Part shown: piece after piece, positions 17,628 to 27,032 of the stretch
How the letters are laid out: the number at the start of each line of letters is the position of its first letter
Position numbering within the stretch: the first letter of the stretch is position 1
Assembly: GCF_022761125.1 (NCBI RefSeq)
Contig: NZ_JAKWJR010000001.1
Span: 248,001 to 312,000, forward strand
DNA: 64,000 bases
Direction of reading: 5' to 3'
From: Nocardioides sp. SR21
GTDB taxonomy: Bacteria; Actinomycetota; Actinomycetes; Propionibacteriales; Nocardioidaceae
Program-made: the position numbers and the translations under genes
The notes under the pieces: generated by a model
What the model was told of the DNA's origin: nothing
Database searches by the model: none
What the model saw: the letters and a program-made list of their open reading frames with translations, nothing else

Positions 17628-18559
17628 GCGGCCTCCAGCTTGGACATGATGGAGCGGACGTAGTTGGTGGTCTCCGTGTACGGCGGGATGCCGTCGTAGC
17701 GCAGCACCGCACCCGGACCGGCGTTGTACGCCGCCAGTGCGAGCTCGGTGCTGCCGAACCGGTCGAGCAGCCCGCTCAGCAGGCGGGCGGCGCCGTCGAC
17801 GGCCTGGGCCGGGTCGTAGGGGTTGGTGACCCCGAGGCCCTGCGCGGTCGCCGGCATCAGCTGCATCAGGCCCTGGGCGCCGGCCGGGCTGGTGGCCTGC
17901 GGGTTGAAGCCGGACTCCTGGCTCGCGACGGCGGCCAGCAGCTTCGAGCTCACGCCGTACCGCTGCGAGGCCTGCTCGAAGAGCGCGGCGTACGGCGTGC
18001 CCGCGGCGACCCTGCCGCTGGGGGCGGTCAGGGGACTCACCGCGGCGGACGGGTCCGGGAGGATCCGGCGGATCGCGGTGGGGGTCTCGTAGACCGAGCT
18101 GACCTTGACGTCCTGGCCCGGACGCGGCGCCTCGATCATCTGGTTGCCGCCGATGTAGATGCCGACGTGGTGCACCGGCGAGCCGAACGCCAGGATGTCG
18201 CCGGGCTGGGCATTGGCGAGCCCACCCTCGACAGGGCGGCCGGCCTCGGCCTGCTGGTACGACACCCGCGGCAGCTCGTAGCCGAGGTCCTTGTAGACCC
18301 GCTGGACCAGGCCGGAGCAGTCGAGCCCGGTGTTCGGGTCGGTGCCGCCCCAGACGTAGGGCACGCCGATGTACTTGCGCGCCGCGTTGACCACGGCCTC
18401 GCCCTGGCTGCTGCCGGTCGCGGTCGTGGTGCCGTCGGTGACCTGACTGAGTTGGTCGGCGAACTGGGTGCCGGTGGTGCTCGTGGTCTGCCGCGGCGCG
18501 AGCGCCGCCAGCTGCGACTGGATCTGTGCGATCCGGCTCGTCACTTCCTGAACACTCAC
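17624..18559 (-). CDS. Flagellar peptidoglycan hydrolase with NlpC/P60 and lytic transglycosylase (SLT) domains
   Basis: A 311-residue protein combining two wall-cutting domains. An N-terminal region (1-50) may be an export signal, as no Sec signal is visible. An NlpC/P60 peptidase domain (about 52-170) has DCSGLVQ with Cys81 and His131 (HVGIYIGG). A Slt-type transglycosylase domain (about 190-308) has catalytic Glu215 in [19 protein letters not shown] and AYNAGPGAV. It lies between fliJ and fliK with overlapping ends, where FlgJ-like functions are expected. It probably opens the wall for rod or hook growth. Confidence 0.9.
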   Translation of the reverse strand: MSVQEVTSRIAQIQSQLAALAPRQTTSTTGTQFADQLSQVTDGTTTATGSSQGEAVVNAARKYIGVPYVWGGTDPNTGLDCSGLVQRVYKDLGYELPRVSYQQAEAGRPVEGGLANAQPGDILAFGSPVHHVGIYIGGNQMIEAPRPGQDVKVSSVYETPTAIRRILPDPSAAVSPLTAPSGRVAAGTPYAALFEQASQRYGVSSKLLAAVASQESGFNPQATSPAGAQGLMQLMPATAQGLGVTNPYDPAQAVDGAARLLSGLLDRFGSTELALAAYNAGPGAVLRYDGIPPYTETTNYVRSIMSKLEAA

Positions 18560-18999
18560 GACGCCTCCATCTCACTCTGGGCGCGGCGCCAGAGGTCGGT
18601 GCCGACCTCGTCCTGCTCGCGGTCCTCGCGACGACGGCGCTCCTGGAGCGCGGCGGCGACGCGGCGGGCGACCAGGGACTCGACAGCGGCGAGCCGGCTG
18701 CGGTCCTCGATCCAACGGTTGCGGGCCAGGAGGGTCAGCCCCTGGGCGGACTCGAGGCCGGCGCGGGCGGCGACCAGCGCGTCGCCCAGGGCCTCGCGGT
18801 GGTGCTGACGAGCCTGGAACGACGCGACGTCGGTCGTGGCGTGGGTCGACACCGCGGCCAGCTGGCGCTCGAGCTCGGCGATCTGGTCGAGGACGGCGCG
18901 CTCCTCGGCGAGGGCGGCCGCGAGACCGATCCGGCTGTCGCGCTCGCGCACGCTGCGGAGGCGGACCAGGCCGCGGAGGTTCGAACCGGCGCGCTTCAT
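18556..18999 (-). CDS. fliJ: Flagellar export chaperone FliJ
   Basis: A 147-residue, highly charged protein predicted to be an antiparallel coiled coil, with Leu heptads across most of its length. FliJ is the central stalk of the FliHI ATPase complex and links it to FlhA. Its sequence is poorly conserved in general, so the call rests on size, coiled-coil character and position between fliI and the lytic enzyme, with four-base overlaps at both ends. Confidence 0.8.
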   Translation of the reverse strand: MKRAGSNLRGLVRLRSVRERDSRIGLAAALAEERAVLDQIAELERQLAAVSTHATTDVASFQARQHHREALGDALVAARAGLESAQGLTLLARNRWIEDRSRLAAVESLVARRVAAALQERRRREDREQDEVGTDLWRRAQSEMEAS

Positions 19000-20303
19000 G
19001 AGGCCATCAGCTCGCGCAGGGCCGACCAGGTGTCGGCGGCGGGCGTGGTGTCGTCCATGTCCTGGCGCAGGAAGTCGTTGATCCGGGGGAGCAGGGCGAT
19101 CGCCGCGTCGGCATCGGCGTCCGCGCCGGCGACGTACGCGCCGATCTCGACGAGCTCCTTGACCGAGCGGTGCGCGGCCAGCAGCCGGCGCATCCGGTTG
19201 GCGTCCTGCTTGCTCTCCGGGGTCGTGATCGCCGAGGCGACGCGCGAGATCGACTCGAGCACGTCGATGCTCGGGAAGTGCGCGGACGTCGCCAGCTCGC
19301 GAGACAGCACGACGTGGCCGTCGAGGATCGAGCGGGCCGCGTCACCGATCGGGTCCTGCAGGTCGTCGCCCTCGACGAGGACGGTGTACAGGCCGGTGAT
19401 GCTGCCCTCGGGCGACGTACCGGCACGCTCGAGCAGGCGGGGGAGCAGGGCGAACGCGCTGGGCGGGAAGCCGCGGGTGGCCGGCGGCTCGCCCGCGGAC
19501 AGGCCGATCTCACGCTGGGCGAGGGCGACGCGGGTGAGGCTGTCCATCATCAGCACGACGTGGCGACCGCTGTCGCGGAACCACTCGGCGATCCGGGTGG
19601 CGACGAACGCGGCACGCAGGCGGACGACGGGGGGCTCGTCCGAGGTGGCGACGACGACGATCGACCGGGCCAGGCCCTCGGGGCCGAGGTCGTTCTCGAG
19701 GAACTCCCGGACCTCGCGGCCACGCTCACCGATCAGGGCGATCACGGAGATCTCGGCGTCGGTGCCGCGGGCGATCATCGAGAGCAGGGAGGACTTGCCG
19801 ACGCCGGAGCCGGCCATGATGCCGAGGCGCTGGCCGCGCCCGCAGGCGATCAGGGAGTCCATGGCGCGTACGCCGAGGCCGAGCTGGGTGTCGATCCGCG
19901 GACGGCTGAGGGCGGCGGGCGGGGTGTTGTCGACGACCACGCTGTCGAGGTGGCCGAACGCCGGGCCGCCGTCGATCGGGCGGCCGAGGCCGTCGAGCAC
20001 GCGGCCACGCAGGGCCTCGCCCACGGGGATCCGCAGGCCCTCGCCGGTCGCGCGGACGTGGTCGCCGGCGCGCAGGCCGGTGGTCTCGGCGAGCGGGAGG
20101 CAGGTCAGCAGGTTCTTGTCGCTGGCGACGACCTCGATCGGCACGATGCCGGCAGCGCCGTCGACCTCGAGCAGGTCGCCGAGCGCAGCGGAGACGCCGG
20201 CGACCGTGACGCGCAGGCCGAGCAGGCCGACGACGCGACCGCGCTGGGCGGGACGCACGGCGACGCGGGCCCGGTCGACCCGGGCCTCGGTGAGGACGGT
20301 CAT
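18996..20303 (-). CDS. fliI: Flagellum-specific ATPase FliI
   Basis: A 435-residue F1-beta-like ATPase. Walker A is AGSGVGKS (about 164-171), followed by SVIALIGERGREVREF and Walker B VVLMMDSLTRVALAQREIG, then the family motif GEPPATRGFPPSAFALLPRLLERAG. It energises substrate entry into the export gate with FliH and FliJ. I start it at ATG 20303, which overlaps the fliH stop by four bases. The longer upstream frame is antisense-like noise. Confidence 0.95.
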   Translation of the reverse strand: MTVLTEARVDRARVAVRPAQRGRVVGLLGLRVTVAGVSAALGDLLEVDGAAGIVPIEVVASDKNLLTCLPLAETTGLRAGDHVRATGEGLRIPVGEALRGRVLDGLGRPIDGGPAFGHLDSVVVDNTPPAALSRPRIDTQLGLGVRAMDSLIACGRGQRLGIMAGSGVGKSSLLSMIARGTDAEISVIALIGERGREVREFLENDLGPEGLARSIVVVATSDEPPVVRLRAAFVATRIAEWFRDSGRHVVLMMDSLTRVALAQREIGLSAGEPPATRGFPPSAFALLPRLLERAGTSPEGSITGLYTVLVEGDDLQDPIGDAARSILDGHVVLSRELATSAHFPSIDVLESISRVASAITTPESKQDANRMRRLLAAHRSVKELVEIGAYVAGADADADAAIALLPRINDFLRQDMDDTTPAADTWSALRELMAS

Positions 20304-20977
20304 CGCAGTGCCTCCCGGAGCCGCGTGAGGGCGGTGCCCACGCGCAGGTCGATGGCGCTGGTCTCGGTCTCCACGACGGCGTCGTGGCGTGCGAGGTCGG
20401 GGTCCACCACGAGGCGGACACCGTGCTCGTGAAGGGCGGCGACCGCGTCGCTGTGGACGACCGTGGGGTGCAGCCGGACCGTGGTGGTGGGGTCGTCGGG
20501 CAGCACGGCCAGCACGCGGCTGACGGTGGACGCGCCGGGGTAGGCCTCGACCGTGAGCTCGTGCCCGAGGATCGTCTCGGTCAGCTCGAACGCGAGGTCG
20601 ACGGCCTGGTCGGCGATCCGGGTCGCGACCTCCTGGGCGGCGGAGCTCAGCTTGTCGGCGGCAGCGACCAGCGCGAGGAGCGCGGCCTGGTGCTCGCGCT
20701 CGCGGCGCAGCTCCTCCTCCTCGTGGCGCTGCTCGACCAGGGTGGCCGTGACGGCCGCCAGCTCGAGCGCCTCCCGGCGTCCCTCGGCCCAGCCCACGGA
20801 GTAGCCCTGGGCGCGCGCGGCGTCCCGGGTCCGCTCGGCGAGGACGCCGAGGGCAGCCTCGGTGACCTCGTCGCCGAGGACGGCGTGGTCGCCGAGGCGG
20901 GTCCACGTTCCGGTGCGCAGGTCGGGCCGGACCACGGTCTCGTAGCCGGCCTCGCCCAGGTCAGACGACAAGCTCAT
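20300..20977 (-). CDS. fliH: Flagellar assembly protein FliH
   Basis: About 225 residues. A long Glu/Arg-rich helical region (EQRHEEEELRREREHQAALLALVAAAD) is followed by the FliH/VATPase E-like C-terminal domain (ALDEP-type LHPTVVHSDAVAALHEHGVRLVVDPDLARHDAVVETETSAIDLRV). It regulates and docks the FliI ATPase. The start may be ATG 20977 or GTG 20983; both overlap the end of fliG. Confidence 0.88.
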   Translation of the reverse strand: MSLSSDLGEAGYETVVRPDLRTGTWTRLGDHAVLGDEVTEAALGVLAERTRDAARAQGYSVGWAEGRREALELAAVTATLVEQRHEEEELRREREHQAALLALVAAADKLSSAAQEVATRIADQAVDLAFELTETILGHELTVEAYPGASTVSRVLAVLPDDPTTTVRLHPTVVHSDAVAALHEHGVRLVVDPDLARHDAVVETETSAIDLRVGTALTRLREALR

Positions 20978-21974
20978 CGTCACTGCCCCGGTGGATGGTG
21001 ATCTGGCCCTGCTCCTCGAGCTGACGGATGACGCGGATCACCGACTGCTGAGCCTCTTCCACCTGCACGAGGCGGACGGCGCCGAGCAGCTCGATCTCCT
21101 CGACGAGGTTCTCGGCGGCCCGGGTCGACAGGTTCGCGGTGATCTTGTTGCGGACCGCCTCGCTGACACCCTTGAGGGCGAGGGCGAGGTCGGCCTCGAC
21201 GACCTGGCGGACGACGAGCTGGATGGAGCGGTCCTCGAGGTGGACGATGTCCTCGAACATGAACATCCGGCTGCGGACCTCGTCGGCCAGCTCGGCGTCG
21301 AGCGCCTCGAGGCCCTCGACGATCTGACGCTCGGTCAGGCGGTCGGACCGGTTGATGATGTTGACCAGCGGGTCGACGCCGCCGACGCGGGACATCTCGC
21401 TGGGCTGCAGCACCGACGACAGCTTGCGCTCGAGGTTGGCCTCGACCGACCGGATGATCTCCGGCGAGGTCCGGTCCATGACCGCGATGCGGTGGGCGAC
21501 TGCGGCCTGCTGGCTCGACGGAAGCCCGGACAGCACCAGCGACGCCTTGTCCGGCGTCATGTGGGCCAGCACCAGCGCGATCACCTGGGGGTGCTCGTCG
21601 GCGATGAAGGTCCGCAGCTGGACCGGGTCGGCCCGGTGCAGGAACTGGAACGGCATCTGGATGGCGGCGGCCTGCAGCCGCTCCATGATCTCGGCGGCCT
21701 TCTCGGCGCCGAGCGACTGCTCCAGCATGTTCTTGGCGAAGCCGAGACCACCCTGCGCCCAGTTGGCGCGGGCCTTGGCCATCTCGCGGAACTCCTCGAG
21801 GACCGAGGTGCTCTCCGCGGAGTCGACGTACTCCAGTCGGGCGATCTCGGCCGAGATGGCCTCGACCTCGCTGTCCGACAGGTGGCTGAGCACCTGGGCG
21901 GCAGCGTCCTTGCCGAGCTGGATCAGGACGATGGCGGCCTTGCGGACGCCCATGGTTGCCACGTTCACGGTCAT
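20961..21974 (-). CDS. fliG: Flagellar motor switch protein FliG
   Basis: A 337-residue rotor protein with three domains. The N-terminal part binds FliF (GVRKAAIVLIQLGKDAAAQVLSHLSDSEVEAIS), the middle domain has the EHPQVIALVLAHM motif, and the C-terminal domain carries the charged torque helix (IQLVVRQVVEADLALALKGVSEAVRNKITANLSTRAAENLVEEI). It contacts MotA to generate rotation. It overlaps fliF by one base and fliH by about 17-23. Confidence 0.95.
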   Translation of the reverse strand: MTVNVATMGVRKAAIVLIQLGKDAAAQVLSHLSDSEVEAISAEIARLEYVDSAESTSVLEEFREMAKARANWAQGGLGFAKNMLEQSLGAEKAAEIMERLQAAAIQMPFQFLHRADPVQLRTFIADEHPQVIALVLAHMTPDKASLVLSGLPSSQQAAVAHRIAVMDRTSPEIIRSVEANLERKLSSVLQPSEMSRVGGVDPLVNIINRSDRLTERQIVEGLEALDAELADEVRSRMFMFEDIVHLEDRSIQLVVRQVVEADLALALKGVSEAVRNKITANLSTRAAENLVEEIELLGAVRLVQVEEAQQSVIRVIRQLEEQGQITIHRGSDDELVV

Positions 21975-23569
21975 CAGGAGCGCTCCACCAGCCAGCCGCG
22001 CAGCAGCGTGGCGACGTCTTCGGGCTGGCCGTCGGCGAGGTTCGCGAGCTCGAGCCGCATCTCGTCGGCCGCGTTGTGCTCAGCAGCCTCCAGCGCAGCC
22101 AGCGCCGGGTTGGGCTCGATCGCGACCGCCGAGGCGGCGCGGTCGGCTGCGTCGAGACGCAGCTGCTCGACGAGGTAGGCGGTCTGCTCCTCCTTCTTCT
22201 TGGCGCGGCGGCGAGCGCTGAGCCAGGCGAGCAGGACGATCAGCAGGATCGCGACGCCGATGCCGAGGTTGCGGGCCAGCTTCCAGGTCTCCGCGTCCTT
22301 CGCAGCCTTGGCGGCGGCAGCCAGCTCGGCGGCCGCGGCCTCGTCGGCGGTGCGGTCGAACGGCATCGTCGAGACCTCGACGGTGTCGCCGCGCTTGAGG
22401 TTGATGCCGAGAGTGCCCTCGATGAGCTCCTGGACGTCGGCGACGTTGACCGCCTGGGCGGCCGTGGTGTCGAGGACGGCGCCGACGTGCATCGAGTTCA
22501 CGCTGCCGGGAGCGGTCTCCCGGTGCTCGACGGTCTTGCCGACGCCGTTGTCCAGGGTGATGGAGCGCTTCTGGTACGCCGAGTTGCCGCCGGTGCCGTT
22601 CGTGAACGAGTCCATCTGGCCGTCCGGGCCGACGACGCCGGTCGCGCCACCGGCGCCGGCCGGGCCGCTGTACTTCTCGGTGTTCTCGCTGGAGGAGATC
22701 ACCGGGGCGTCGTCCGCCTTGTCGTACGTGGTGGACTCCTGGATCGACTTGTCGAAGTCGAGGTCCGCGGTCACCTGCACGATCGAGTTGCCCGGGCCGA
22801 GGACGGTGTCGAGCATCGTCTGGATCCGCTTGACGGTGGCCTGCTGGAAGTCGTTGAGCTGCTGGTCGCGCGAGCTCGCACCCATGGCGCCGCCGTCGTC
22901 GCCGTTCGAGAGCACCTTGCCCGACGCGTCGGTCACGGTGACGTCGGCCGGGTCAAGGCCGTCGATGCTGGAGGCGACCAGGTGGACGACACCCTGGACC
23001 TGCTCGGGCTCCAGGGTGGTGCCGGCGCTGGTGTCGATCAGGATGGACGCGGTCGGCGGGTCCTGCTCGTCGGAGAAGACCTCCTTCTCCGGCAGCGCGA
23101 GGTGGACGATCGCGGTGTTCACGCCGTCGACGGCCTCGATGGTGTTGGCGAGCTCGCCCTCCATCGCGCGCTTGAAGTCGGTCTGCTCCTGGAACTCCGA
23201 GGTGGAGATGTCCTGGCCGTCGAGGAGCGAGTAGCCGGTGTCGCCACCGGACTCGGGCAGGCCCTTGCCGCTCAGCGCGATCCGCGTCGAGTAGACGTCG
23301 TCGCGCGGCACCATGATCGTGCCGCCGCCGTCGGCGAGCTGGTACGGCGTGCCCTCGGCGGCGAGCTCGTCGACGATCGCCGACGCGTCCTCGGACGCCA
23401 GGTTGCTGTACAGGGGTGCGTAGTTCGGGGTCGAGACCCAGCGGAAGACCATGAACGCCGCCAGCACGAGCGCGGCCACACCGACGACGGTGATGACGCG
23501 CTGGCCCGGCGTGAACGCCATGAACGTGGTACGGACGCGCGTGAGCGTCCGGTTGAGGTTCTGCTTCAT
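21974..23569 (-). CDS. fliF: Flagellar MS-ring protein FliF
   Basis: A 531-residue MS-ring protein. The first membrane helix is at about 24-43 ([18 protein letters not shown]), followed by the YscJ/FliF ring-building domains ([41 protein letters not shown]). A second helix lies near 427-447 and a cytoplasmic C-terminus binds FliG. It forms the base on which the rotor and export gate assemble. It overlaps fliE by four bases. Confidence 0.95.
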   Translation of the reverse strand: MKQNLNRTLTRVRTTFMAFTPGQRVITVVGVAALVLAAFMVFRWVSTPNYAPLYSNLASEDASAIVDELAAEGTPYQLADGGGTIMVPRDDVYSTRIALSGKGLPESGGDTGYSLLDGQDISTSEFQEQTDFKRAMEGELANTIEAVDGVNTAIVHLALPEKEVFSDEQDPPTASILIDTSAGTTLEPEQVQGVVHLVASSIDGLDPADVTVTDASGKVLSNGDDGGAMGASSRDQQLNDFQQATVKRIQTMLDTVLGPGNSIVQVTADLDFDKSIQESTTYDKADDAPVISSSENTEKYSGPAGAGGATGVVGPDGQMDSFTNGTGGNSAYQKRSITLDNGVGKTVEHRETAPGSVNSMHVGAVLDTTAAQAVNVADVQELIEGTLGINLKRGDTVEVSTMPFDRTADEAAAAELAAAAKAAKDAETWKLARNLGIGVAILLIVLLAWLSARRRAKKKEEQTAYLVEQLRLDAADRAASAVAIEPNPALAALEAAEHNAADEMRLELANLADGQPEDVATLLRGWLVERS

Positions 23570-23889
23570 CCGATCGGCATCCGCATGATCTCGTTGAAGG
23601 CCTCCATGGCGCGGTTGCGCACGGCGACCGTGAGCTGCGCGGTGACGGAGGCTTCAGTGGCGGCGACGGTGTAGTCGTGGATGTCGTCCAGGTCGCCGGT
23701 CGCGGCCTGCACGGCCAGGCGGTCCGACTTGTCCTGGACGGCCTCGAGGCGGTCCAGGCCCGAGACGAGCATGTCGCCGAAGGCGGCGCCGCCGGTCTTC
23801 GAGGTCTCGTTCACCGCCTCGGTGCCCGCGGGCATCACGGGGGCGACGCTCGGCGTGAAGCCGAGAGCCTCGATCGCGTTCACACTCAT
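23566..23889 (-). CDS. fliE: Flagellar hook-basal body protein FliE
   Basis: A 107-residue protein with the family C-terminus [40 protein letters not shown]. FliE is the first exported axial protein and joins the MS ring to the rod. I start it at ATG 23889 ([11 protein letters not shown]), which overlaps the flgC stop by one base. The longer frame into flgC is a shadow. Confidence 0.93.
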   Translation of the reverse strand: MSVNAIEALGFTPSVAPVMPAGTEAVNETSKTGGAAFGDMLVSGLDRLEAVQDKSDRLAVQAATGDLDDIHDYTVAATEASVTAQLTVAVRNRAMEAFNEIMRMPIG

Positions 23890-24281
23890 CAGGCACGTCC
23901 GATCTGAAGCGCAGCGCCGTAGGTCTCCTGCGCGTCCTTGGTGACCTGGGCGGCGGCCTGGAAGCCGCGCTGCGCCATCACCAGCTGGGTCATCTGGGAA
24001 GAGAGGTCCATCTCGGGGGCTCGCACGTAGCCGTCGGCGTCGGCGAGCGGGTTCGACGGGTCGGAGACCAGTCGCCCGGCCGGGTCGCTGACCGCGAGGC
24101 CGGCGACCTCGACGCCACCGTCCTGCGACGCGCGCATGATCAGCATCTGGGCCTGGAACGCGTCCTGGTCGGTGCTGGTGACGGTGTTGACGTTCGCGAT
24201 GTTCGACGCGAGCGTGTCGAGCCACGTCTGGTGCGCACCGAGCGAGGAGCTCGCGATGCGCAGCGTGTCGAAGGCGCCCAT
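23889..24281 (-). CDS. flgC: Flagellar basal-body rod protein FlgC
   Basis: A 130-residue proximal rod protein with the N-terminal motif [11 protein letters not shown] and the C-terminal helix [23 protein letters not shown]. It polymerises above FliE and FlgB as part of the drive shaft. It overlaps flgB and fliE by single bases. Confidence 0.94.
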   Translation of the reverse strand: MGAFDTLRIASSSLGAHQTWLDTLASNIANVNTVTSTDQDAFQAQMLIMRASQDGGVEVAGLAVSDPAGRLVSDPSNPLADADGYVRAPEMDLSSQMTQLVMAQRGFQAAAQVTKDAQETYGAALQIGRA

Positions 24282-24631
24282 TACTGAGCGACCGTCTTCA
24301 TCAGGTCGAAGCGGTCGGTCGTCGCCCGCGTCATGATCTGGTACTGGAACTGGGTCTGGACGGCGGCCATCGTCTCCTTGCGGAGGTCGACGTTGTTGCC
24401 GTTGGCACCCACCGGGGTATCCGTCGCGAGGAGCGCGGGCTGGAGGTCGGCGGTGTACTCGCCGGAGCTGATCGCTGCGCGCAGGCTCGTCTCGAAGTCG
24501 ACGTTCACGGCGCGGTAGCCGGGGGTGTCGACGTTCGCGATGTTGTCAGCGATGACCCGCTGGCGCTGGGCGATACCGTCCAGTGCTGAGTCGAGCACCG
24601 CACCGACCGGACCTGAAATGGCGAACGACAC
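24281..24631 (-). CDS. flgB: Flagellar basal-body rod protein FlgB
   Basis: A 116-residue proximal rod protein with [20 protein letters not shown] and the C-terminal [22 protein letters not shown] motif. It starts at GTG with GGAGG eight bases upstream. It heads the long coupled operon flgB-flgC-fliE to flgE, and a FliA-type promoter lies 73 bases upstream. Confidence 0.94.
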   Translation of the reverse strand: MSFAISGPVGAVLDSALDGIAQRQRVIADNIANVDTPGYRAVNVDFETSLRAAISSGEYTADLQPALLATDTPVGANGNNVDLRKETMAAVQTQFQYQIMTRATTDRFDLMKTVAQ

Positions 24632-24703
24632 GCCAACCTCCGTTGATACGAGGGTGGTGCCGGTCCATCGGCCAGGGGGAGAGCAATCCGTCGCTCACTG
24701 GTT

Positions 24704-24731
24704 ACTTCGGCGTCTGATCGCTCGACTTGAG
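24704..24731 (-). promoter_or_regulatory. FliA-type promoter of the flgB operon
   Basis: On the minus strand CTCAA is followed by exactly 15 bases and GCCGAAGT. It shares -35 and spacing with the fliC promoter. It would drive flgB through flgE, ending at the 14878-14915 terminator. Confidence 0.6.
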
Positions 24732-24768
24732 AAGATGTCGAGGGAGATTCGCCCTGTTTTGAGCCGGA

Positions 24769-25152
24769 TCAGGCGTCGATGTCGAGGTAGAGCGACGGCC
24801 GGCTGCGGCCATTGGTCGCCCGGTCGACGCGCGCGGCGAACTGGTGCTGCCGGCGGGTGCGGTCGACCACGTGGGACAGGGCGCGCTCGGCGCGCTCCTG
24901 GCGCTGGCGGATCTCGATCGCCCGGTCGACCAGGTCGGCGGGGATGGGGCCGGCCAGCTGCGGCTCGTCCCACGGGTCCAGCGCCTCGTGGTCGGACTCG
25001 GGGTCGACGAGGAGCCGCTCCACGTAGATCACCTCGAGCTCGAGGCGGTCGAGGGCGGTCTCCCAGTGCAGGTGGTTGCGCGCGTCGAGCGCGCCCGGCT
25101 GCAGGTCGTCTGCGGTCAGCCGGGTCACCCGGCGGTGCGCGGTGGTGCTCAT
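24769..25152 (-). CDS. Small protein after fliS, possible flagellar chaperone (FliT position)
   Basis: A 127-residue charged, mostly helical protein that I cannot assign to a family by sequence. It contains a Leu/Glu-rich helix (HWETALDRLELEVIYVERLL) and an Arg/Gln-rich helix. Its start overlaps fliS by four bases, and it is the last gene of the fliD-fliS unit. In other bacteria FliT, the FliD chaperone, holds this position, so a chaperone role is plausible but unproven. Confidence 0.7.
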   Translation of the reverse strand: MSTTAHRRVTRLTADDLQPGALDARNHLHWETALDRLELEVIYVERLLVDPESDHEALDPWDEPQLAGPIPADLVDRAIEIRQRQERAERALSHVVDRTRRQHQFAARVDRATNGRSRPSLYLDIDA

Positions 25153-25535
25153 GCCGACGCCTGGAGCAGCGACATGGCGGCATCACGCCAGGTGTCACGG
25201 AGCTGCGCGACCAGGGTCAGGCAGGACTCGGTGATCGTGAGGTCCTTGGCCATGTTGGCCTTGACCAGCTGGCCGTGGAGGAAGTCGTAGATGGCAGCCA
25301 GGCCCGGTCCGCCCTCCCAGGCGTCGACCTTGAGGCTGGCCCGCAGCTCGAGCACGATCTCCTGGGCGTGCAGCAGCGGCGCGTGGGCGTCGCTCGGACG
25401 GCCCGAGCGCAGTGCCTCGGCGGCCCGCTCCAGGTCGAGGTTCAGCCGCTCGCACAGCATGACCAGCAGCTGGGCGGGGCTCGCCGTCTGCACGGTCGCG
25501 GCCAGATAGGTGTCTCGCGGGTTCTGCATGCTCAT
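25149..25535 (-). CDS. fliS: Flagellin export chaperone FliS
   Basis: A 128-residue helical chaperone with the family N-terminus (NPRDTYLAATVQTASPAQLLVMLCERLNLDLERA). It binds the C-terminus of flagellin, prevents early polymerisation and delivers it to FlhA. It follows fliD after 11 bases. Confidence 0.93.
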   Translation of the reverse strand: MSMQNPRDTYLAATVQTASPAQLLVMLCERLNLDLERAAEALRSGRPSDAHAPLLHAQEIVLELRASLKVDAWEGGPGLAAIYDFLHGQLVKANMAKDLTITESCLTLVAQLRDTWRDAAMSLLQASA

Positions 25536-25546
25536 CGGTGGTTACC

Positions 25547-26902
25547 TCACGACCAGCTCGGGAGACCGGCGATCTGGCTGGCGAGCCAGTTGCCCTGGCT
25601 CTGCAGGCCAGACAGTGCGGTCTCGAGTGCGGAGTACTGCTTCTCCAGCGCCGCCCGGCGAAGCTCCAGACGGTCGTCCCAGTCGGCGATGGACTTGGTG
25701 AAGCGGGTGACCGTCGCGTCGCGGCTCGAGATCGCCGAGGTGAGCGTGCCGCTCACCCGGTCGCAGGCCACGGTCGCGGTCGCCTTGAGGCGAGCGGCCC
25801 AGCCGTCGGTCGCGGTCGTCGCGCCGGACGTGAACATCGCGGCCACGGCATCCGGGTCCTTGGCGTAGGCCTCCTTGAACTTGGCCTCGTCGAACACGAG
25901 CTTGCCGTAGCGGTCGGTCTGGATGCCGACGTCGGCCATCGTGCTGGTGCCACCCTTGATGAACACCGTCTCGAGGAGCGAGTTGCGGACGGCGCGCGCG
26001 GTCGAGTCGCCGGCGAGGCTTCCGGCCGCCGAGGTCGCGGTCTTGGTGGCGGTCAGGCTGTCGATCCCGCCCAGCAGGGAGTTGAGCTGGGTGACGAGGG
26101 CCTTGACCGTGTCCGTGATCGTGGTGGGGTCCTGGGCGATCGTGATGGTCGCCTTGGAGCCGATCGCGGCGGTCGGGTCGAGGGTGACGTCGACGCCGGG
26201 GGCCAGGTTCGTGAACGTGTTGCTGCTCGACGTCGCGGTGATGCCCGCGCCCAGGCTGATCTGCGCGTCGGCGCCGGCCGAGACGGTCGCGCCGCCCATG
26301 AGATCGCTGCCGTCGTCGTTGGTCAGCGTGAAGTCGGTGGTGGCGCCCGTCGCGGTGGACTGCGCGAGCAGGCGGTAGGTGCCGTCGGCGGTCTTGACCG
26401 CGGTCGCGGAGACGCCGGTGTCCTTGCTGGAGGCGTTGATCGCGGCGACCAGGTCGGTCAGCGTGCCGTCGCCGGTCGCGATGTCGTGCTCGGTGCCGTC
26501 GTGGCTGGTGATCTTCACGCTGGACCCGGTGACGACGACGTCGTTCAGGTCCGCGGAGTCGGTGAAGCCGAGCTGGTGCTTGGCGGCCAGCTTGTCGACG
26601 GTGATGGCGAACGAGTTGGCAGCCGCGCTGCCGGCGACCTTGACGGTCACGCCGGTAGCGCCGGCACCGGTGACGGTGCCCTTCACGGTCTGCCAGGTGG
26701 TGGCCTTCGAGAGGATGTCGGCCTTGTCGCGCAGCAGCGTCGTGTCGGTGTTGGTCGCACGGAGCGCAGCGAGCTTGGCCTTCTCGGCGGCCTGCTGGGT
26801 CTCGAGTCGCGTCTGCGGAAGCGCCTCCAGCTGCATGAGCTGGTCGATGATGTCGGCGGTGTTGAGGCCGCTCGCCAGTCCGCTGATGCTGCTCGTTGCC
26901 AC
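25547..26902 (-). CDS. fliD: Flagellar filament capping protein FliD
   Basis: A 451-residue cap protein starting at GTG with AGGAGG five bases upstream. The N-terminal FliD_N domain (SISGLASGLNTADIIDQLMQLEALPQTRLETQQ) and C-terminal FliD_C coiled coil are clear. The middle is Ala/Thr/Asp-rich, as expected for a surface-exposed variable domain. It promotes flagellin polymerisation at the filament tip. It follows the fliC terminator, so it is read either by readthrough or from an unseen promoter. Confidence 0.94.
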   Translation of the reverse strand: MATSSISGLASGLNTADIIDQLMQLEALPQTRLETQQAAEKAKLAALRATNTDTTLLRDKADILSKATTWQTVKGTVTGAGATGVTVKVAGSAAANSFAITVDKLAAKHQLGFTDSADLNDVVVTGSSVKITSHDGTEHDIATGDGTLTDLVAAINASSKDTGVSATAVKTADGTYRLLAQSTATGATTDFTLTNDDGSDLMGGATVSAGADAQISLGAGITATSSSNTFTNLAPGVDVTLDPTAAIGSKATITIAQDPTTITDTVKALVTQLNSLLGGIDSLTATKTATSAAGSLAGDSTARAVRNSLLETVFIKGGTSTMADVGIQTDRYGKLVFDEAKFKEAYAKDPDAVAAMFTSGATTATDGWAARLKATATVACDRVSGTLTSAISSRDATVTRFTKSIADWDDRLELRRAALEKQYSALETALSGLQSQGNWLASQIAGLPSWS

Positions 26903-26950
26903 GAGATCCTCCTGCTTGTCAGAAAAGGTGGGCAGGTCTAACTGCCCGGA

Positions 26951-26984
26951 ATCCCCGGGGGAGTGGTGACACTCCCCCGGGGAT
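26951..26984 (-). terminator. Terminator between fliC and fliD
   Basis: Perfect 15-bp arms (26951-26965 and 26970-26984) around a 4-base loop, extremely GC-rich. Only a short T-run follows on the minus strand. It probably ends most fliC transcripts, so that flagellin is made in excess of the cap protein. Confidence 0.85.
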
Positions 26985-27032
26985 CCATGGGAACCGTCGG
27001 TGAATCAGCCGGTGGTTGATCCACCTACGAGA

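Noticed and set aside
16377..18575. 732-codon frame extending fliK upstream through the lytic enzyme gene
   Set aside because: The first 300 codons are an out-of-frame reading of the NlpC/P60-SLT gene; FliK starts at 17627.
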